A stretch of DNA of 64,000 nucleotides, taken from contig JBCFYV010000100.1 of the NCBI GenBank assembly GCA_039000515.1, positions 52,141,433 to 52,205,432 of the forward strand, read 5' to 3'. The translations under genes and the position numbers were made by a program. A model generated the notes under the pieces. That model did not search any database, was not told the origin of the DNA, and saw only the letters and a list, made by a program, of their open reading frames with translations. The DNA is from Timema cristinae (taxonomy: Eukaryota; Arthropoda; Insecta; Phasmatodea; Timematidae). This document shows, in pieces, positions 35,943 through 47,632 of this stretch (its first letter is position 1; every line of letters starts with the position of its first letter).

Positions 35943-36182
35943 ATCCCCACTTCTTACCATCTGTTCAGATTATACACATATCTAAAAATTACTCTAATGG
36001 GTTATTGTTAAGGAACTACACATTCGAAAGGTAATCTACCCACGTGTGTGCGGAAGGAAGAGTGGGAAAACCACCCTCAGTACACCCCAACCAGGATTCG
36101 AACCCCAATCTCCCCGTATCCAGCAGACTAGTCTTAACATGAACGAATGACGCCTTAGACCACGCGGTCATTGAAGAGGATC
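35943..36182 (-). repeat. SINE C
   Basis: Tail TTACCATCTGTTCAGATTAT, body, B-box complement GGATTCGAACCCC, head GACCACGCGGTCATTGAAGA. Confidence 0.8.
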
Positions 36183-36404
36183 TATTATTGACAATTAAGG
36201 CTACCTTCAGAAAATATGGGAGCGTTGGTTTATTCGATAAGTCTCTTTCAACCTCCTTAAGTTTTATTGGTAATTAAGGCTCCCTCCTCTAGCAAAGAGA
36301 GCAGCAAAAGTTGACAGGAACGTCTCATCCTCTTTTCGTCTCAAACGTTAAAGTTTTTGCTCTTGGCAATTTTATTCTATATAACAACCCCCGCTATCAC
36401 AACT

Positions 36405-36430
36405 TGAGAGAGAGAGAGAGAGAGAGAGAC
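36405..36430. repeat. (GA)n microsatellite
   Basis: GAGAGAGA run of about 25 bp. Confidence 0.93.
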
Positions 36431-36671
36431 ATTGTCTACATACAGCGAGTAAGAGCCTTTTCATATTCAGGGAAGTTATTTAATTATAAAGGAACTATGC
36501 CTCGCGTGTTTGCCATTTTAGTCGTTGAAGAGTCGAGTATTCTGTAATCTCAAGTTACACGCGTACAAGCAAACTTGAAACGCTACAAAGCGAGCTTTAG
36601 GACGTTTAAACGGCATCTTTTCATATGTTACAAACTCTCTTTTGTAAGGGAAAATTTAATGTCGTCTCAAA

Positions 36672-36833
36672 TATTGAGTTGAATTTAGAGGAAATTTACC
36701 CGAATTTGTGTGGAAGGTGATTGGAAAATTATTTAGTAAAAACCACCCACCCTCATTACACCCGACGGGATTTGAAACCCGATCTCACATTATCGAGAGT
36801 GACATCTTAGATAAGATGGCCAAAGAAGTGGGT
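36672..36833 (-). repeat. SINE C, truncated and decayed
   Basis: GAATTTGTGTGGAAGGTGAT body and GGGATTTGAAACCCG head region. The tail is absent. Confidence 0.65.
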
Positions 36834-36874
36834 TGTACATAATTTGATAATCCTATTTCCGTTAGTTTCTTAGC

Positions 36875-37070
36875 TCTTTTGGTAAAGTATCTGCCTATGG
36901 GGACGGATTCGACTCTCGGCATGATCGAAAATGTATCATCGATGGAAATATAGTTTTACCCTTTCACATTGATAAATTGACGGCCGGGGACTGGATGTTG
37001 TGCCTGGCATAGTCTTAAAATAGATTGTAAGGTATAATGAAGGTACGACAGTCCTAGCAAGCCGGTAGTT
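36875..37070 (+). repeat. SINE D
   Basis: TTAGCTCTTTTGGTAAAGTA, GGATTCGACTCTCGG, GGCCGGGGACTGGATGTTGT, ending near AGCCGGTAGTTGACC. Confidence 0.7.
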
Positions 37071-37607
37071 GACCAAGATAAATAAACTCAGTCATAGACA
37101 GTTTATATAAGAAAAATACATTTACAAAAAAACTATTTAGATATAAAAATAATTTAGTAACACTGTATGACTATTTTTTTTTAACTATTTAAGAATTTGT
37201 GATTTTTGTTTCAACATTATATAAATATATTAACAAGTTTCATTCTGTAGAATTTTTCCCAATACATATTTTTGAATACATTTATCACGACGATCCACTA
37301 GATTTTTTTTATTCATTTAAAATAGAACCCCAATTTTCTTACACCTTATCTCTGCCCAAAGAGGTTAGACATCGGTCACTAGTATCATTATTGATCGTCT
37401 TCAGTCACGCGCTTGGTCCAACTAAGGCTCTTAACCTCACGGCAGCGTTAAAATAATAATTCGGTCAGGAGACTAGATCGATAAGAATGTCAGGACAAAG
37501 GTAACCGTGGATAAATCATTGATAACCGTGGATAAACCATTGATCTCTAAAACATAACTGGATGGTCATCTGCGGCTAAAATTTTCAAGCTGTCGTCTGC
37601 AAACCAT

Positions 37608-37657
37608 TGTGTAAGAGAGAAAAGGAAATTTTCGGGTATTCCTTTCTCTCTTACACA
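37608..37657. other. Near-perfect hairpin, 19-20 bp stem
   Basis: TGTGTAAGAGAGAAAAGGAA pairs with TTCCTTTCTCTCTTACACA across an 11-base loop. One A is bulged. A TA run follows at once. No transposon family was recognised around it. The stem is too short for a typical pre-miRNA. Confidence 0.7.
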
Positions 37658-37747
37658 CATATATATATATAAGGCAATACGGCATTTCGACATCGTTCGC
37701 AAATTTTTATGAATATGTGAGATTATAATAAAATTAACATAAAGATA

Positions 37748-38023
37748 CCCGCCTCGGTGGCGTGGTTGGCTAACGCGCTAGTCGTGTTGAGCTCGACTGC
37801 TGAGGATGGGGAGATCGAGGTTCGAATCTCGGTCGGGTGAACTGTTTTTTTTCTTCTCCTAAATGGTTTTCCACTCTCCCTCCACGCAAATGTGGGTTCA
37901 CTTCCTCTAATTAAACCTTCCCAATTCCTAATCCATTAGTGTAATTAGTACTTAAAGCGTATAACCCGAACGGGTAGTAAGACGCGGTGCTAAATAATAT
38001 AATAATAATAATAAAATAATAAT
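37748..38023 (+). repeat. SINE B with 12-bp target-site duplication
   Basis: Complete copy with an (AAT)n-like end. AACATAAAGATA flanks it at 37736-37747 and 38024-38035. Confidence 0.93.
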
Positions 38024-38773
38024 AACATAAAGATAAAAGTGCTGAAATATTAATAGAAGTAGCTAAGTATGAAACAAAATTGGCTATTTGATCAATCAAT
38101 TTATATTAATAAGATGATCGTCTTTATTGATTGATAAACTATTTAATCAGAAAAGTTCTAGCTTCGTCAAGTGAGTGATTGGTATACTAAGTTGGGTGGG
38201 CCTTAGTGGTGAATAGTTTGAGAAATATTGTTTCAAGTCGACACTCTAGAAATAAATGACTCTCGATAGTGGGGAAAGTTAGGGGTGCAATGAGGGTGCT
38301 TTTGTTCTACCTAGTTGACCTTTCCCACTCCCTCCATCTAAATATGCTAAATAAAATTGGCAATGCTCACCATGACAAATATTTAATAACAATACTATTA
38401 ATTAAAAAAATTAAACTAAACATATCTATTTCTAATAATATTCATGTTTATTTGGTAAGGAGTAATAAAATAATTGATAGTAAGTTTGTATCTTCTTCTT
38501 TTTATTCCCTTTTACTTTACTGAACAATGTCATCATAGACAAAAATTAGTATATAAAATAAAGAAGGGAATAAAAATTAAGACACAACCTTACTATCATT
38601 TAAACATATCTACTTAAGCAATATTTGATCCCAGCCAAAAATAAAAAAAACTTTTTTTTTTCGCATACAACTTGATTTAAAAACAATCTTTAATCACTTC
38701 TATCCCTTGTTAAACATTTTCCGGTAGTAAGTTCTGGAATATACCAATCGACAATTAGTTTAAATTTAAGTTC

Positions 38774-39014
38774 GTCCACCTCGGTGGCTGCATGGTCTAG
38801 CGCGTTACTCATGTTAGACTAGACCGCCGATGACGGGGAGATCTGGGGTTCGATCTAGGTCGGTGGTATACCAAGAGTGTTATATCCTAAATTATTTTCC
38901 CACTCCATCCCCACGTAAATGCGGGTACACTTCCTCTAAATTTAACATTCATAATCTCGGAATAATTATAATAACTAGTACATAGGTATATATCCCGAAT
39001 GGTGCTAAAACTAT
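38774..39014 (+). repeat. SINE C
   Basis: TCCACCTCGGTGGCTGCATG head, body CCACGTAAATGCGGGTACAC, and tail ATATCCCGAATGGTGCTAAA with a short deletion. Confidence 0.82.
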
Positions 39015-39062
39015 AAATATATATATATAAGGTCAGCGGGCGTATCTAATAGTGTAGGTGTC

Positions 39063-39322
39063 GGTGACCTGGCGGTCTAGGGTGTCAGACTTCTGTACTG
39101 GCGGCCGGGGTTAAATCCTCGATCCCGACACAGATTTATCTGATTTCCAAACCCTTCCTTCACCTCTGACAAGACATCTAGTGAATGTGGGGAATGCCAG
39201 GTCACCACCGTGGTTCGGATTCAACGTTAAACTGTAGGTCCTTCATTTTCATCTCACAATCACCCTACCATTACACATTAGTGTAAGTACTTATAACCCG
39301 AATGGGTAGTAAGACGTGGTGC

Positions 39323-39372
<50 letters not shown>
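39063..39372 (+). repeat. SINE A, head with internal deletion
   Basis: The head reads GGTGACCTGGCGGTCTAGGG then TGTCAGAC, a 7-bp loss (GTAAGG region) right after the A box. Body and tail are complete, followed by about 45 bp of (AAT)n. Confidence 0.9.
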
Positions 39373-39374
<2 letters not shown>

Positions 39375-40851
39375 TAGTGTAGGTGGTCCTATAAACATTT
39401 ATCAGTAGTATATAATTAATTAAAAAAGGTAACTGTGTCCCTTTCCATTTTTCTTTTATCTCAGCTTATAACTCAATATTTATTTATATTAAAAATGTGT
39501 TTTAATGTAATTAATATACAGCTCTAGACTTATCTCACGATATTTCGACGAATTCCATTCACCTTCTTTTTATCCCCTTCAACTCCTAAGCCAAACCATC
39601 ATTTGCGATTTCTAGCATCACCTAATGGATGTGAATTCATTTTTTTAAGGGGAAGGGCTGGGACGAAGGTAGAAATGGGAGGGGTGTATCGTCCATCTAT
39701 GACTGAAAAAACAAAAACAAATATCGTGACGAGAAAGAGTGAAATGCGCGTTTGGTTTTGAAAACGAGGTTTAGAATTAGGAAGGTGGTTGGTGAGAGAG
39801 GGAGAAAAAAAAAAGGAATGGCAGAAAGAGGTTGTTAGATTCAACCCTCCACCCCCTTATAGACCTTTCTCCATACCTCTCTCCTTCTCTCCTGCTATTT
39901 TGTTTTTCAACCAAAAACCCGTTCTACAAATAGCTGTCCTCCCCCCCCCCACTATCATTCCCCTTTTCCCCCAAATCCTCGTTCCCTTGACGAGTTGTGT
40001 TTTGTTTGACGAGAACGTTATTGATCCCTTGGGTGGCCCAGTGTAGCGCCCCTCCCTTCACCCTAAAAACCCTTCCCCTGACACCAGAACAACACTCCCT
40101 TTACCACTGGGCCTCTTTGTGGAGCAGATTTAGAGCATACACAATATGGACACGCTCAAAAGTAATATTTATAAAGGATATATTTATTTTTTAAATCTTG
40201 AGTTGAATGTCTATAAATATGTTTTATATTCCTCGGTCACAGACAAATAATATAATCTAGACACTCAACATCCAGGTTAAAATTGTTGCAGCTTGAGTCT
40301 TTCACCACTAGGATCGCTGTGGTTAGTCCTATCATCACCCAGCAGTGACACTAGCGCAGCTCAGTGTTGAAGGACTCAAGCTGACAAAAGAAGCGCAGTG
40401 AAATCCTCGTAAGGTTGAGACTCTGTTTCTTACTTGTCTGTGTCCTTGACAGATTTGGGTCAAGTCCTTGCCTCAGGACTCGATGTTGTTCTTGGGTTCA
40501 AACCCAGATTGAAGTCAACCTCTTTTTCTCGATCGCTGAAATATCATATCACAACTTCCTTCTGAAGGGAAGTAGATCTGTCTACCCCATGTTGAGTGTA
40601 GTATGCACAAAAAACCCGGTAAAGTATGTGACAATACCTTTTCCCGGCAAAATTGTCTTTAGAAATTTTAGTGTGTGAAAGGCAACGGTGTACCATCACA
40701 CTTCTTGAATTCCCCGAGTACATGGGTACCAGATGGTGCGGTCAGCACTAACCAGCTGAAGGATTGAGCGCATGCCCAGCTCCGGTTGGATAGAAATCAC
40801 ATCAAACTAACCTTCGGGTTGTTGACTTGTGAGGAACATCTTGACAGGGAA
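39373..40851. other. No gene recognised; contains the 95-nt hairpin
   Basis: 39540-40110 is C-rich on the plus strand with long open frames that look compositional. 40380-40700 has GC near exon levels (CTCGTAAGG, TTGACAG) but no recognisable protein. Confidence 0.4.
40289..40383. ncRNA. Pre-miRNA-sized imperfect hairpin
   Basis: CAGCTTGAGTCTTTCA at 40289-40304 pairs with the complement of TGAAGGACTCAAGCTG ending at 40383 (the near-match GTTGAAGGACTCAAGCTG lies at 40366-40383). More broken pairing continues inside (CACT, CGCT). The total is about 95 nt with GC above the surroundings. Size and shape fit a microRNA precursor. An eroded MITE is the alternative. No known miRNA was recognised. Confidence 0.3.
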
Positions 40852-41328
40852 TCTATACTTATAAAATAACATGTCCTGACTGACTGACTGACTGACTGAT
40901 TCATCATCGCCGAGCGCAAACTATCAAGGCTACAAGCATGAAATTCGGACTGTATATTCATTTTATTATGTAGGCACCCACTAAGAAAGGATTTTAGAAA
41001 ATTTCACCCAAAGGGGTCAAAATAGGGGATGATAATATGTATGAAAGTCCGTCATTTTGAAAGTTACATAAACAAAATTTTGTATTTCGGTTTTTGACGT
41101 AAAATAAATAAATACGCGTTTCAGGAATTTTGGAAATTTTATTTAATAAGGGATGAAAAAGGGGGTGAAAGTTTGTATCGGACTTGCATTATTTTTGATC
41201 TGAGGTCAAGTTATGGTCATCAACGTAACGTAATATTTTTAATTAATCTGTAAATACATATGTATATTTTCGTATTTGTATATGATCAACTTCCACGCGA
41301 GCAAAGCCGCGGGCAACAGCTATCTAGT
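40852..41328 (+). mobile_element. Non-autonomous Helitron, complete
   Basis: Same termini and hairpin as the copy at 3784. The left flank is A. The right flank is C rather than the expected T, either a flank mutation or an offset end. Confidence 0.83.
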
Positions 41329-41835
41329 CTAACATATGTGTGGGTAAGAGGGCTATCTGGGAAATGAAGAATTTTTTTCTACGAAATTTTACTGCATTAA
41401 TTCAAAATTGGTAGCCCCAAGCCCTCAACTCTAGTGTTATGTGACTACAAGGAATAATCATGACCAGAGACTGGGTTTTTGATGACGTTGCAACCTTTAT
41501 AATAGTTTAATTTTATAGTTCATTTTTTGTCACTTTAGATTTTTAAGTGATATTTAAAATTTTTTTTTTTTTAAAGTGCTTGTTTTATTTAGTCAAGTGA
41601 ATTCATCAAAATTTTTGTTTTCTTCATATATTTAGATAAACAAAGTCTGGCCCCTTATCATAAGTCTAAGATAAGGTGGGTCATTTGTCCCCAATTTTTT
41701 TTGGGACAGTCCGAGAAACTAGACTTATGTCCTGGACAAAATGTGTCCCCGATTTGGTAAATGAATTAATGCAATTTTAAATGGTTGGCGTATAATGAAT
41801 TTACAAGATAAATAACGTTTGAAATAATTATAAAT

Positions 41836-41999
41836 AGTGAATGTGAGGAATGCCAGGCCTCCACCGTGGTTCGGATTCCAAGTTAAACTGTAGGTCCTTC
41901 ATTTCATCTCACAATCACCCTACCATTACACATTAGCGTAAGTGGGTATAGCCCGAACGGGTAGTAAGACGCGGTGCTAATAATAATAATAATAATAAT
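41836..41999 (+). repeat. SINE A, 5'-truncated
   Basis: Begins GTGAATGTGAGGAATGCC and runs to the (AAT)n end. Confidence 0.87.
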
Positions 42000-42127
42000 T
42001 CTAAATAAATAGGAATTAATTTGTTTCTTTTTTTATGTATAATCCCAATAAAATTTAATATTATAATTAGAGGTATTTAATGTCTGCTTTCTGAACCAAC
42101 TGATAAAATTAGCATACGACTTATAAA

Positions 42128-42285
42128 CTAATTTAAATATATAACAGACACAACATCCAGCCCCCTGCCATTAATTCATCACTGTAAAAGGGAAAAATCA
42201 CATTTCTCTAAGAATACATTTTTCGCCCATGCCGGGAATCAAATACGAGACAGACATAATACTGGCTGAGCTAAGATGTCAGACA
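42128..42285 (-). repeat. SINE D
   Basis: Reversed body AACATCCAGCCCCCTGCCAT and ATTCATCACTGTAAAAGGGA. Head CCGGGAATCAAATACG...GGCTGAGCTAAGATGTC. Confidence 0.68.
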
Positions 42286-42334
42286 TTTATATATTAATAT
42301 CCGACATATTAGCTCAGTCGGTATATATATGCTG

Positions 42335-42707
42335 ATCACATTATATTGTGTTCAAAATTTCAGCGTACAGCGCTGGGAGAGCAAAGCTGTGCAAGCATAC
42401 TTGTACAACATGTTGCATGGGAGTTAAATGTGTGACACTGCACATGTAATAATGGCGAGCACTTTCTGTGATGTAGGACAGTTAATGATGACCCTAAAAA
42501 CTTATTAGCGGCATTTCTATATGGATTGGTGTGTGGTTTACTAATAATTGTGGTATGTTCTGTTCTGCTGCCGTGCTCCAAAGATGTGGAGGTGTTCAGT
42601 AACACACACCTAGCTCCTATGCAACCTGTTGTACACGTATGCTTTCACAGCTTTGCTCTCCTATTGCTCTACACCGAAACGTTGAACACAATTTAATGGT
42701 ATTAGCA
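42335..42707. mobile_element. Unclassified DNA element with about 80-bp terminal inverted repeats
   Basis: The left arm (ATTGTGTTCAA, GGGAGAGCAAAGCTGTG, AAGCATACTTGTACAACATG) returns as the reverse complement on the right (CATGCAACC variant, TGTTGTACACGTATGCTTTC, ACAGCTTTGCTCTCC, TTGAACACAAT). The centre is about 210 bp with no credible ORF. The target-site duplication is not resolved (TA or TTAA-like edges). Confidence 0.75.
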
Positions 42708-42798
42708 TAATTTTCCGGATGCAAGTGTATGGAGATTGTGTACTGCTTTCGATTCAAACAAACTTTGTGTGCAGTTTGGTCCTTGAGTCTCCGAGAAA

Positions 42799-42801
<3 letters not shown>

Positions 42802-42849
<48 letters not shown>

Positions 42850-42855
42850 TATAGA
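42802..42855. repeat. (TA)n microsatellite
   Basis: About 50 bp, directly after ACCTATATATA. It may extrude as a cruciform. Confidence 0.95.
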
Positions 42856-43008
42856 AATATAATATATTTGTAGTAAAATTTAAGAGTACACAGGGAAAAA
42901 GAGTGAAGTCCAATTTTAGCTCAAATAGAGTTAGTGCTGCCATCTGTTAGACAATCATAAGACTTTTCAATAAACACTAGATTATGGTTAAGATATGACT
43001 CTGTCATA

Positions 43009-43278
43009 ATAATAATAATAATAATAATATTATATTGCACCGCGTCTTACTACCCGTTCGGGTTATACGCTTTAAGTACTAATTACGCTAATGGATTAGG
43101 AATTGGGAAGGTTGAATTAGAGGAAGTCAACCCGCATTTGCGTGGAGGGAGAGTGGAAAACCATTTAGGAAAAACTACCCCAGTTCACCCGACCAGAGAT
43201 TCGAACCTCAATCTCCCGGTCTCAGCAGTCGAGCTCAACACGACTAGCGCGTTAGCCAACTACGCCGCCGAGGCGGGT
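43009..43278 (-). repeat. SINE B with 10-bp target-site duplication
   Basis: Complete inverted copy including the (AAT)n end. CTCTGTCATA occurs at 42999-43008 and 43279-43288. It split a member of the family F repeat (CTGCCATCTGTTAGACAATC). Confidence 0.92.
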
Positions 43279-43447
43279 CTCTGTCATATTGAAATATTAA
43301 ACAAAATATTGTTGGGGTTCTTTTGGGGGTTTTTATATAAAAGTTGTCTTGGAAAATGTGATTAATGTGACCCTCCACATGTCCTTCAATTGTTATTAAT
43401 TTTTCCCCACAAAAAAATAAATAAAGTATTTGAATCCAAGTTTGTCT

Positions 43448-43670
43448 GACACCTTGGCTCGTCGGTAGCTTGTTTGTCTACTTAGCTAAGGGCCTCGAGT
43501 TTGATTACTGACATGACCAAAATATTTATCATTGGTGAAATGTGGGTTCTCCTTTCACAGTGATAAATTATCGGCAGGAGAGTCGGATGTTGTGTCTGCT
43601 TTAGATTTAAGTTAGTTTATAAGTCGTGTGATGATATAATCAGTAGGTTCAGAAAGTGCACGTTAAACAC
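43448..43670 (+). repeat. SINE D
   Basis: ACCTTGGCTCGTCGGTAGCT head, GAGTTTGATTACTGAC B box, CTTTCACAGTGATAAATTAT, AAGTTAGTTTATAAGTCGTG, AGAAAGTGCACG. Confidence 0.72.
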
Positions 43671-44181
43671 TTAATTGAAAGTAACTTTAAAAAACTAATT
43701 TTACTCGTATAAGAATTCCAACTAACATACAGGGATTTCAAATACCAATCTGCTAAATTATATAGCATATGCATCATAAAATATCAAAGCATATGTCCCG
43801 AAACATCAGTAGCACACATCTTCACGGTAAATCCCCCTCTCCCCCCATTTCCTCTTGTCATTACCATAAACATTATTACCACCCATTACTTACGGTACCA
43901 TCCCCGTCATAAATACGTAACATAACTAACGAACCCAGTCCTCAGTAACTTTAGAACCAGACTCATTACGTACCGTCCAGAAATACGGTAATTACGTACA
44001 TAATTTACACCCCCCTACTAGTATCCCCACCACAACCCCCCCCCCCTTTTAAACTCCACGTATATAATTATTGACTCGACCCTTGAAATCGACGAAGGGT
44101 ATATAACTGGCAGAAGGGCTCACCAGAGGCATTAAATCGTAAGCCTTTGGTGCGAGATAATAGGAGGCGCCTGACGGAGCG

Positions 44182-44216
44182 GCAACCCAATGGTACACGA
44201 GTGCTATTTGGGTTGC
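44182..44216. other. 9-bp perfect stem hairpin
   Basis: GCAACCCAA and TTGGGTTGC face each other over 17 bases within a locally GC-rich segment (GGAGGCGCCTGACGGAGCGG). Confidence 0.6.
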
Positions 44217-44387
44217 GTCACATCACGGGTGAATACACTCTCGAAAATTGGTCACTCCCTCCATGTGTCGGTTATTAAGATGATGTTACGTTGGATGTTT
44301 AAAAGAGATCTTGGACCCTGACGGGGGTTGTTGGCACCTTGAACCTCCTATACTAGTAGTTCTGTGAATAGAAGACCTAGCTCCCTA

Positions 44388-44637
44388 GTTTAACACCGCG
44401 TATTACTACCCATTCGAGTCATACGCTTATATACTAATAAGTCTAATGGATTAGGAATTAGGAAGATTGAATTTAGAAAAAAGTGTACCCGAATTTGCGT
44501 GGACAGATAGTGTGAAACAGTTTAGGAAAAAAAATCCACCCTCAGTGCACTCAACGAGATCAAGCTAGTATCTCCCAGTCATCGGAAGTATAAATCTATT
44601 GTGATGCTAGCGCCTTAGACCTTGCGGACACTGGTGC
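44388..44637 (-). repeat. SINE C
   Basis: TTTAACACCGCGTATTACTA tail, CGAATTTGCGTGGACAG body, CTTGCGGACACTGG head remnant. Confidence 0.8.
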
Positions 44638-44744
44638 GAGATGTTATTGTCGTCAGGAATCTTAGAATTTCTCCTTGGATTTCAAGTTGAATACTTTTCC
44701 TTGGTGATAAAGCTATACAGACAACCAATTAATAATTAATCCAA

Positions 44745-45090
44745 TTGTACATTATAATTAGTTGAGAATAGCCAATGTTCACGTGATTTAAGACGTCAGT
44801 CTCACAATAGGTATCAACATTTAAAAAAAGGCAAGCCCTAAATACTCGATTGATTGCTCAAAGATTTAAATTAAAATCACTAAAAAAAAAAAAAATTTGA
44901 GGGACCACCATCTCTGAAACGGATGACCATATTAAATTACCATCTGAAAAAGTTGTTCGACCTAGGTTTAAAGTATGTCCCTGCAATTTCGTTAAAAAAT
45001 GGTCCACATATTTGACTGTTATCACGGGGAAAAAAAATCCTGATAGACGTAATGCCAAATAGTCTAGATAAACAGGACCTTGATGCACTC
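44745..45090 (+). repeat. Family F copy
   Basis: GAATAGCCAATGTTCACGTG, AAGACGTCAGTCTCACAAT and GATTGATTGCTCAAAG match the 51.25-kb copy. The far end is not found. Confidence 0.45.
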
Positions 45091-45250
45091 GGTCCTCTTG
45101 TGTCTTGCAATTATTGAAGAGTGTGAATCCTAATTTAGGAACCTAATAAGGTAATCTCGTTATTTGCGCTTTGAGGCAAGAGGTGTCAAAAAACCATTAT
45201 TATTATTATTATTAGTATTAATAAGAATAAGATATTTTATTTTTGTAAGT

Positions 45251-45632
45251 TTAATGTGGGGGTCTAGGGGACGTAAGAAAAGGCAAATGTTTTTGGAGTT
45301 TTAGTAGCATACAATTTTTCAGGCCAAAATAAATCAAATATTGTTCCAGTAGAAACATAGAGCTTAATTCTCCTCACACGGTGATATCAACAATTGTTGA
45401 ATATCTATCAAGGGTGTTCTGAAATTTAATGAGAACTTTTTCTCTTCATTTACATAGTTTATCATCTAATGACACTATGCTCATGTCAGATATTCAACAA
45501 CTGTTGATATCATCAGGAGAAGAACATTAGACTCTGTGTTTCTATTGGAGAAATATTTTATTAATTTTGATATAAAATATGCTTTACATTGCCTTTATCT
45601 CACTTTACCTACATTACCATCACCTTAGCAAT
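45251..45632 (-). mobile_element. Foldback MITE, opposite orientation
   Basis: The asymmetrical centre appears as the reverse complement (GTTTATCATCTAATGACACT). The left boundary is TTTAATGTGGGG and the right is CATCACCTTAGC. Confidence 0.82.
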
Positions 45633-47379
45633 TTTTTTTTCTCTTTCATGAAATCGAAATTGCTTTGTATCTCACAACCTTTCCTAGAAACATATTGTCA
45701 TATTTTTTTCCCCATCTCGTGAAAGGGGGGTTTGGGACCAACTAATAAGTTGCACGTAGACAGATAGGTGGATCAAATGTTGATGAGGTGGGGGTTGGTA
45801 TGAGAGTGAGTTATGGGGAGAGGACAGAGGGGTGAAAGGGGTGTATGTGTGTATAAATCAATACATGCGCTACTGTAACCAATATGTGGACCAAAGATAT
45901 CCGAGGGGGGTATGACGGGAAAATATCGTCACAAATCATCACTTCACAGATTTGAAGGCATCCCCCTTCCCTCCCTCAATCAATCTGAAGAGGACTTGGA
46001 ATTTTGAAGATAAATATTTTTAGAAATTTGTAGAGGTCACAAAAGGAAGAAGGGACCATCTGCCCTTTTTATGTCGTTTTTTTAATTTAAAAATAAACGT
46101 CTTTAAAGCGCTAGAATAGTCGAGCAGAAATTCATAAACGCCAGAAACCAAGGGATCTTATAACGTAACTGGGTGGAACAGTGCAGCAGTAGGAGAACAA
46201 ACAGGAGAGGAGTAAGATACAACTGACAAATTACAATTTGTTTTGTGATCCCCTTCTATTAAATCACTTCACTCGATTCAAAAAGAACCATTCTTCGCCC
46301 CTGTACTAGTTACCTTTTGTTTCCAAGAAATTTCGGTCTTTACGATCAACCGAGGTATATGGAATTTTTAGAATTTTCAGAGCTGAAATAATATTAGAGG
46401 ACCTAATAAAGCCTAACCTCAAAATTGATGGGCGCGTGTAATCTTAACCTTTTTAAAAAAAAGTATATTTCTGTAGTAATAGTAACCAAATAATTGAGAG
46501 TGAACTAAATTAATTATATTTATTAACAAATGAATTATAATGTTTTATATGAAAAGGCCACGTACAATTATATACATCAACCATAGTCAAGGATTGACCT
46601 TGTAACTAATTAATGGTAATGGAGACACAAGTTTTGACTTGGAACAGCCTCCGTCTCAAAATAAAGGGGAATCAAGGACCTCCGGGTGCCAAATAGACTG
46701 TCGGTAGAAATATTCCCTTGAGATAAATTTGTTAAATTTTTGTATGGATTAAAACTTTTTACACGATTTGGTCACTGCTACGCAGTTACATCGCATGGGC
46801 CTTTTTTAGTGTCTAAGTTTACCAAGATTCATTATTATAGCACTTTTTTTTTCAGTTTAACTTGTGTAGGCTTCAAATAGTTTAAAAACTGTAGTCTAGT
46901 GGAAGTTGCCTTTCCCCACTCATCCTTACAGTTGACTGTGTTCACACTAATGTCACAATGGACCTCTCTTTTTAGAAAAATAAATACCTCCTTATTTATT
47001 TGTACAACTTAGTCCTTTCGTGGGCACAGAAAATTGCAATTAGAACTATCAGTTGGGCTCAGTCTATTTATGAAATAGTTTTGTAAACTATCGATCCATG
47101 TGTCAATATTTTATCTGGTCCTTCTATGAAAATTTACTCTCAACTGTATTTTTTCAGTTTTCCACTACCAAATCACATTATCCAACAATGGTAGTTTAAG
47201 CCAATTTCTCGTATATTTCTGTTTAACTTGATAATATTATTAAAATCCTTTCACATCTGAGAGTATTTAAAAGTTTTCTGAACGATTACCGTCCTATGAG
47301 AATGTTGAATAGTTGTTAAACATTATCTGAAATTATCCCCCCCCCCCAACTATTCTCCCAAATGTTAAATTATTATTAA
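45633..47379. other. No gene recognised
   Basis: Purine-rich stretch at 45770-45850, otherwise AT-rich. Nothing identifiable. Confidence 0.45.
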
Positions 47380-47632
47380 TAATAATAATAGCAGCGCGTC
47401 TTACTACCCGTTCGGGTTATTCGCTTTAAGTACTAATTACGCTAATAGATTAGGAATTGGGAAGGTCGAATTAAAGGAAGTGAACCCGCATTTGCGTGGA
47501 GGGAGAGTGGAAAACCACTTAGGAAAAAAACCTCCAGTTCACCCGACCGAGATTCGAACCTCGATCTACCCATCCTCAGCAGTCGAGCTCAACACGTCTA
47601 GCGCGTTAGCCAACTACGCCACCGAGGCGGGT
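47380..47632 (-). repeat. SINE B, full length
   Basis: Inverted copy. AAATTATTA-like sequence flanks both sides (about 47365 and 47633), a probable target-site duplication blurred by AT-richness. Confidence 0.9.

Noticed and set aside
39789..40194. Two overlapping ORFs of 65-85 codons
   Set aside because: Located in pyrimidine-rich low-complexity sequence, with different frames equally open.
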